This document shows positions 33,226-33,506 of a DNA stretch of 33,506 nucleotides, piece by piece. How positions within the stretch are numbered: position 1 is the stretch's first letter; every line of letters starts with the position of its first letter. This DNA comes from a bacterium. GTDB taxonomy: Bacteria > Krumholzibacteriota > Krumholzibacteriia > JACNKJ01. The notes under the pieces are model-generated. The model was given only the letters and a program-made list of their open reading frames with translations, was not told where the DNA came from and made no database searches. The translations under genes and the position numbers were made by a program. The stretch spans positions 1-33,506 of the forward strand of contig VGXI01000011.1 of the NCBI GenBank assembly GCA_016873475.1, given 5' to 3'.

Positions 33226-33498
33226 TGAAGCGCGGAGGGGCCAGGCCTGGCAGGTATGAGGGCCCATTCCAAACTTCCTCGAGGGATTTCGAACGGAAAT
33301 GATAGGGGAAGTCAGCCGGATTCGATGCCTTCCCTCGAGTTGGCCGCCGGTTTCCGGTGAGTCGGTTGATTCAGTCCCGGCGTGAAGTGTGGGGCAACAC
33401 GCCGAGACAACCGGAGAGCGACGGTCGCAGGAGATGAACTCCTCTCCTTGATGCTGAGATGTGCAAGGCGAGAGGGCGCGAGCCCTCTTGCCTTTTTT
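33226..33498 (+). ncRNA. Candidate sigma54-dependent structured RNA (small RNA or leader)
   Basis: About 270 bases from the predicted sigma54 start to a strong terminator, with no convincing gene. Inverted repeats: the palindrome GCCAGGCCTGGC (33240-33251); CTCGAGGGA / TCCCTCGAG (33278-33286, 33331-33339) enclosing ATTTC / GAAAT (33286-33290, 33296-33300); an alternative GGGAAG / CTTCCC (33306-33311, 33329-33334); CGGTTG / CAACCG (33363-33368, 33408-33413) enclosing CGGCGTG / CACGCCG (33378-33384, 33398-33404); AGGAG / CTCCT (33429-33433, 33439-33443). A 34-codon ATG frame (33256-33360) has no ribosome site. It matches no RNA family I know. It could also be the leader of a gene beyond the window. 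Confidence 0.4.
33465..33498 (+). terminator. Strong intrinsic terminator
   Basis: A 13-base stem (33465-33477 with 33482-33494, one G-U pair), GCGA tetraloop of the GNRA type, and six T residues (33493-33498). It is the best-formed terminator in the window and has no protein gene just before it. Confidence 0.85.
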
Positions 33499-33506
33499 CA
33501 GCTTTT

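Noticed and set aside
33054-33302. 82-codon open frame after the TPR regulator gene
   Set aside because: No ribosome binding site, no recognisable domain, and it runs across the sigma54 promoter.
33296-33340. Cobalamin riboswitch, suggested by ATAGGGGAAGTC
   Set aside because: The downstream GCCCCCGC/ACTGT core and the later conserved boxes are missing.
33226-33498. RNase P RNA, tmRNA, SRP RNA or group II intron domain
   Set aside because: None of their conserved core sequences could be found on either strand.

Overview
The window is GC-rich bacterial chromosomal DNA with frequent GTG and TTG starts and good AGGAGG-type ribosome binding sites. Several secreted enzymes end in an Ig-like domain carrying the Pro-Asn-Pro-Phe-Asn-Pro signature typical of the Fibrobacteres-Chlorobi-Bacteroidetes superphylum and its GC-rich candidate relatives (for example Eisenbacteria, Krumholzibacteria or Latescibacteria). 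An Omp85 protein shows a Gram-negative envelope. The lineage is an inference from these traits; there is no rRNA gene to confirm it. I see no tRNA, rRNA, CRISPR array, insertion sequence or integrase.

Layout. 1-4200, minus strand: hoxF-hoxU-hoxY-hoxH (hoxH cut by the window edge), a cytoplasmic NAD-linked group 3d [NiFe] hydrogenase. 4200-6000, minus: enolase overlapping an FtsB/DivIC-like division protein. 6010-6777, minus: a membrane protein of unknown role. 6857-11738, plus: an envelope module of ECF sigma factor, DUF4097 beta-repeat protein, zinc-finger anti-sigma factor, a secreted and membrane-anchored bactofilin-like protein, and an Omp85-type barrel. 12084-13160: a secreted metallopeptidase-like protein. 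13305-14156: ispH. 14265-22040: three large secreted peptidases (M14, S8, C25). 22054-23457: an oligosaccharide flippase, ending at a large hairpin. 23562-24923, minus: a DUF4139 protein. 25074-26765: a KefB-type antiporter whose stop overlaps that of convergent rlmN (26762-27865). 27979-29367: an NtrC-type response regulator with no adjacent kinase.

The last 4 kb is the most interesting part. A small secreted Gly/Asp-rich protein (29507-29854) lies just upstream of a 1001-residue TPR/GAF-like/sigma54-activator protein (29911-32916). About 285 bases beyond that gene is a near-consensus sigma54 promoter (TGGCAC-N5-CTGCT, 33200-33215). It faces about 270 bases without a convincing gene but rich in inverted repeats, ending in a strong intrinsic terminator (33465-33498). 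Together these look like a self-contained circuit: exported peptide, TPR receptor/activator, sigma54-dependent small RNA. The layout recalls LuxO-Qrr or TPR-peptide (RRNPP) systems but is built from different parts. The circuit is inference; the promoter, hairpins and gene order are visible in the sequence.

Recurring promoters have a -35 near TTGACA, 16-18 bases of spacer and a -10 near TAGCTT or TATACT. At two genes lacking a ribosome binding site (the Omp85 gene and rlmN) this -10 sits 6-7 bases from the start codon, suggesting leaderless transcripts.
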